A DNA stretch of 8,751 nucleotides, from positions 1 through 8,751 of the forward strand of contig CAMFLN010000084.1 of the NCBI GenBank assembly GCA_945957305.1, read 5' to 3'. The stretch comes from an uncultured Planctomycetaceae bacterium. GTDB taxonomy: Bacteria > Planctomycetota > Planctomycetia > Pirellulales > JACPPG01. Below the pieces are notes generated by a model. That model did no database searches. It worked only from the letters and a program-made list of their open reading frames with translations, and was not told the origin of the DNA. Position numbers and translations under genes: made by a program. This document shows, one piece after another, positions 6,501 to 8,751 of this stretch (position 1 is its first letter; each line of letters starts with the position of its first letter).

Positions 6501-8751
6501 ATGGCTTGCATCACTCATAAGCACAGCTTGGCGCAGCAACTGCTGGCGCCACTTGGCCTGGCGGGGCTAACGTTGCTCTGCTGCGCTTTACCTGGCTGCG
6601 AGCATCGATCCACCTCCCCGGTCAGCCTCCAAGCCGAGTCGCAGGGGATGCGCGGTCCAACGCCTGCTCGTCAAATCTCTCAGGCTGCGGGCGGAGCACA
6701 GCGCAATGGAAACGGCGCCACCGCTGTCGCCGAGAAGAAGACCGACACGAGCGACACTCAAAAGCCGGCAGGCCCCATTGTTCATCTGGTCAGCACCAAG
6801 TCGTCGGAAAACGCGAGTTCGAAGACGGCTTCCGCGCCGCCGCCCGAGGCAACAGGTTCCGCAGAAGCGTCGCAAGCCAATCGCCCAGTGGTACGCGTAA
6901 CGGCACGCCCCCCTGTGCGCCCCAAGACGGCTGATGAAACGGTAGATAGCCTGGTGCATGAGGGCGCCGGCTCGCAGCGCCCGCTTCCTCCGGTCATCCG
7001 CCTTGCAGCGCGGCCGAACCCACCGCCTGTGGTCAGCGCACCGGTTCCAGAACGCGTCGTGCCGCTGGCCCCAGGAACCGATCCGGCGCACAAAGCCAGA
7101 AGCCCTGTAGCGACGAAAGCGAATCAGAAACAAGCGCCTGTCGAATTGGCCAAGGAACCAGTCGAGACGTCCGCCGCGCCCCCGAAAAAGCCGGTAGACC
7201 CTCCGGCGGCGTCGTTTGTTCTCGGGGCGCCGCTGAAGCGTCCTCCTGCAGCGCCGACGGTAAAAAGCCCTGTGGCGCAGCCGACGGCGACCGTAGCAGC
7301 TGATTCCAAGCCGACAAAGTCTGCTGCGGCGACTTCAGCCGAGCCAAAAGCGTTGGAACCCAAAGCCCTTGCCCAAGACGAGAGGACGGCGGTAGCAGCG
7401 AAGAAACCGGCTGCTCCTGCCGTTAAGTCAAGCAGCGAAGTGGCTCCTTCTGCGTTGGCCACGGCGCCCGTTGTTAAACCGGCTGTTGAAAAGCGGCCCC
7501 CCGCGGAAGCGACCGTCAAGCCTCCGGTTGTTCAATCCCCCGCGCCGCCGGCCGAAGTCGCGAAGACAACGGTTCCAGCTGCCGCGCCCGCAGTGGTGGA
7601 AAAATCTCTTCCTGCGCCCGCTCCCGCTGCGACGGCTGCTGCGGTGGCTCCCCGCCCCGCGTCCAAAGTGCCGCCCACGGCTGCGGCGACTCCGGCGCCT
7701 TTGGCTTCGACCGCTACAGCTCCCCCCGCAACTCAGCCTGTGGTGAGGACGCAGGTGCCGACAGTAGCGCAGGTGCCGACAGTAGCGCAGGCGCCGACAG
7801 TGGCGCAGGCTGCCCCCGTTGCTGGGTCCGACAAATCGCGGGACGTGAAAGCTCCGCAGGACGTGCCTCCTCCGACGATGCACGCCAACCTGCCCCCGAC
7901 GAGCCATTCGGCCAATATGACCGCGGCCGAGGATTCGCAATACCTGGCCATGGTCTCGAAGCGCGCCGGCGAGCATATCGAGTACGGGTTCGATCTGGCG
8001 GCACGCGGTGCTTTGTTCTCGGCCGAAACGGAGTTCTCGCAAGGGCTCTTGCTGATCGCGCAAGCGCTGGACGCCCATCATCAGACGCAAGCCCATACCC
8101 GCGCGATCAATGCGGGCCTGCGAGCCTTGCGTGAAGCTGATGACTTCGTGCCGCGCAACGGTCAAGCCGTGCTGCGTCTCGAGGAAATCGTGGCTTCGCA
8201 CAAGACGCCTGTCTGGCGCGGCACGGTGCCTGAGAATTTGCCGCCGCTGGTCGCCATGCAACGGTATTACACCTACGCCCAACAGCAATTCGCCATTGCC
8301 GGAGGGCGCGTGCCCGCAGCGGGCATGGCTCTGTACGGCCTGGGCCGTATGCAGCCGACGCTGGCAGGTGACAATGGCGTGAAGAAGATGACCGCCGGCC
8401 CGAAGGCCATGGCGCTCTATCAGGCGACGCTGCGGGTTGATCCGAACAACTACCTCGCGGCCAATGAGCTGGGTGTCTTGTACGGACGCTACGGACAATG
8501 GCACGAAGCCGAGATTGCCTTGCGACGCAGTGTCGAACTCGCCCCGCGTGCCGAGAACTGGCAAAACCTGGCGGCCGTCTACGATCGCGTCGGTAATAAA
8601 GCGGCGGCCGACCATGCCCGGCAGCAGGAACACATCGCGCGGAACTCTTCGACGCGACCGGGTTGGACAACGACAGCGGATCGACCGCCGCTGAACTACG
8701 TCGACGTCGAGACGTTCGTCAAGGCGTCGGGGCCGCCGGACAGTGATGAAT
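6501..8751 (+). CDS. Exported Pro/Ala-rich TPR protein, possible lipoprotein (3' end outside window)
   Basis: The frame is open from ATG 6501 to the window end, giving 750 codons without a stop. An in-frame TGA at 6486-6488 rules out any earlier start. A weak GAAG at 6487-6490 is the only ribosome-site candidate. Residues 10-32 are hydrophobic (LAQQLLAPLGLAGLTLLCC), followed by ALPGC with Cys33. This resembles a lipoprotein signal, but Pro at -2 breaks the usual lipobox, so lipidation is uncertain. Residues about 40-475 are low-complexity and rich in Pro, Ala, Val, Thr and Lys. Residues about 478-711 are helical and end in TPR repeats. I do not recognise the family beyond TPR. An envelope scaffold or assembly role is inferred from the signal and TPRs. 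It is divergent from the giant surface-protein gene with 833 bases between start codons, so the two are not in one operon. Confidence 0.88.
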   Translation, partial: MACITHKHSLAQQLLAPLGLAGLTLLCCALPGCEHRSTSPVSLQAESQGMRGPTPARQISQAAGGAQRNGNGATAVAEKKTDTSDTQKPAGPIVHLVSTKSSENASSKTASAPPPEATGSAEASQANRPVVRVTARPPVRPKTADETVDSLVHEGAGSQRPLPPVIRLAARPNPPPVVSAPVPERVVPLAPGTDPAHKARSPVATKANQKQAPVELAKEPVETSAAPPKKPVDPPAASFVLGAPLKRPPAAPTVKSPVAQPTATVAADSKPTKSAAATSAEPKALEPKALAQDERTAVAAKKPAAPAVKSSSEVAPSALATAPVVKPAVEKRPPAEATVKPPVVQSPAPPAEVAKTTVPAAAPAVVEKSLPAPAPAATAAAVAPRPASKVPPTAAATPAPLASTATAPPATQPVVRTQVPTVAQVPTVAQAPTVAQAAPVAGSDKSRDVKAPQDVPPPTMHANLPPTSHSANMTAAEDSQYLAMVSKRAGEHIEYGFDLAARGALFSAETEFSQGLLLIAQALDAHHQTQAHTRAINAGLRALREADDFVPRNGQAVLRLEEIVASHKTPVWRGTVPENLPPLVAMQRYYTYAQQQFAIAGGRVPAAGMALYGLGRMQPTLAGDNGVKKMTAGPKAMALYQATLRVDPNNYLAANELGVLYGRYGQWHEAEIALRRSVELAPRAENWQNLAAVYDRVGNKAAADHARQQEHIARNSSTRPGWTTTADRPPLNYVDVETFVKASGPPDSDE
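6618..7928 (+). other. Long Pro/Ala/Lys-rich low-complexity linker
   Basis: Residues about 40-476 have short Pro-, Ala- and Val-rich phrases (APAVVEKS, PAPAPAATAAA, KPPVVQS) interspersed with Lys, Glu and Thr. There are no predicted domains and no cysteines. The region resembles the extended Pro-rich spacers of periplasm-spanning proteins such as TonB, but much longer. It probably tethers the C-terminal TPR region away from the membrane. Its composition also opens long meaningless frames on the opposite strand. Confidence 0.75.
7755..7808 (+). repeat. 18-base tandem repeat, three copies, coding (V/A)PTVAQ
   Basis: Three in-frame 18-base units at 7755-7772, 7773-7790 and 7791-7808 encode VPTVAQ, VPTVAQ and APTVAQ (residues 419-436). 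The first two units are identical in DNA; the third differs at two positions (GTG to GCG, GTA to GTG). Identity at synonymous sites indicates recent slippage, so copy number may vary between strains. Confidence 0.9.
8403..8630 (+). other. TPR repeats in the C-terminal helical region
   Basis: Residues about 635-710 show a TPR pattern. KAMALYQATLRVDPNN is the second helix of one unit. NYLAANELGVLYGRYGQWHEAEIALRRSVELAPR is a near-complete 34-residue unit with the expected Leu-Gly, Tyr, Ala and Pro positions, described here by its ends NYLAANELGVLYG and LRRSVELAPR. AENWQNLAAVYDRVGNKAAADHA follows, read as AENWQNLAAVYD then KAAADHA. The preceding helical stretch at 478-560 (AGEHIEYGFDLAARGALFSA onward) may be a degenerate repeat. 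TPRs normally mediate protein-protein contact; the partner is unknown. Confidence 0.8.

Noticed and set aside
7428..8633. A 401-codon open frame on the minus strand opposite the TPR gene
   Set aside because: It encodes an Arg/His/Gly-rich low-complexity product and lies wholly antisense to a frame with a signal segment, linker and TPR repeats. The opening is a by-product of the GC-rich Pro/Ala codons.

Overview
The window looks like a piece of a planctomycete chromosome, probably from the Pirellulales or a relative. This is inferred from three things: the GC-rich coding sequence, a very large exported repeat protein whose N-terminus carries the LEDR-type motif typical of large planctomycete surface proteins, and a long Pro/Ala-rich exported TPR protein. 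No RNA gene, CRISPR array, insertion sequence, phage gene or recognisable defence gene is visible.

The layout is simple: two very long divergent genes, both cut by the window edges, separated by 833 bases. The first gene occupies 1-5667 on the minus strand, with at least 1889 codons and its 3' end missing. It encodes a modular extracellular protein. In order it has a basic N-terminus with the LEDR motif, a domain resembling the large (beta) subunit of N,N-dimethylformamidase, one Ig-like domain, and then a mosaic of three DUF4082 domains and seven SbsA/Big_5-type Ig-like domains. The mosaic order is DUF4082-Ig-DUF4082-Ig-Ig-Ig-DUF4082-Ig-Ig-Ig, with the last Ig running off the edge. One Ig domain carries a cysteine-rich loop that its siblings lack.

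The second gene starts at 6501 on the plus strand and is open to the window end, with 750 codons visible. It has a hydrophobic export signal with a poor lipobox, about 430 residues of Pro/Ala/Lys-rich low-complexity sequence containing an 18-base tandem triplication, and a helical C-terminal region with TPR repeats.

The spacer at 5668-6500 holds both 5' ends but no convincing gene. It contains a few short inverted or tandem repeats and no promoter I can call with confidence. The two genes both appear to make envelope or surface proteins, but nothing in the sequence shows that they work together. I found no clear new multi-gene system. The most interesting points are the preserved candidate iron-ligand segments in the enzyme-like domain, the cysteine-rich loop, the module amplification in the surface protein, and the long tethered TPR protein.
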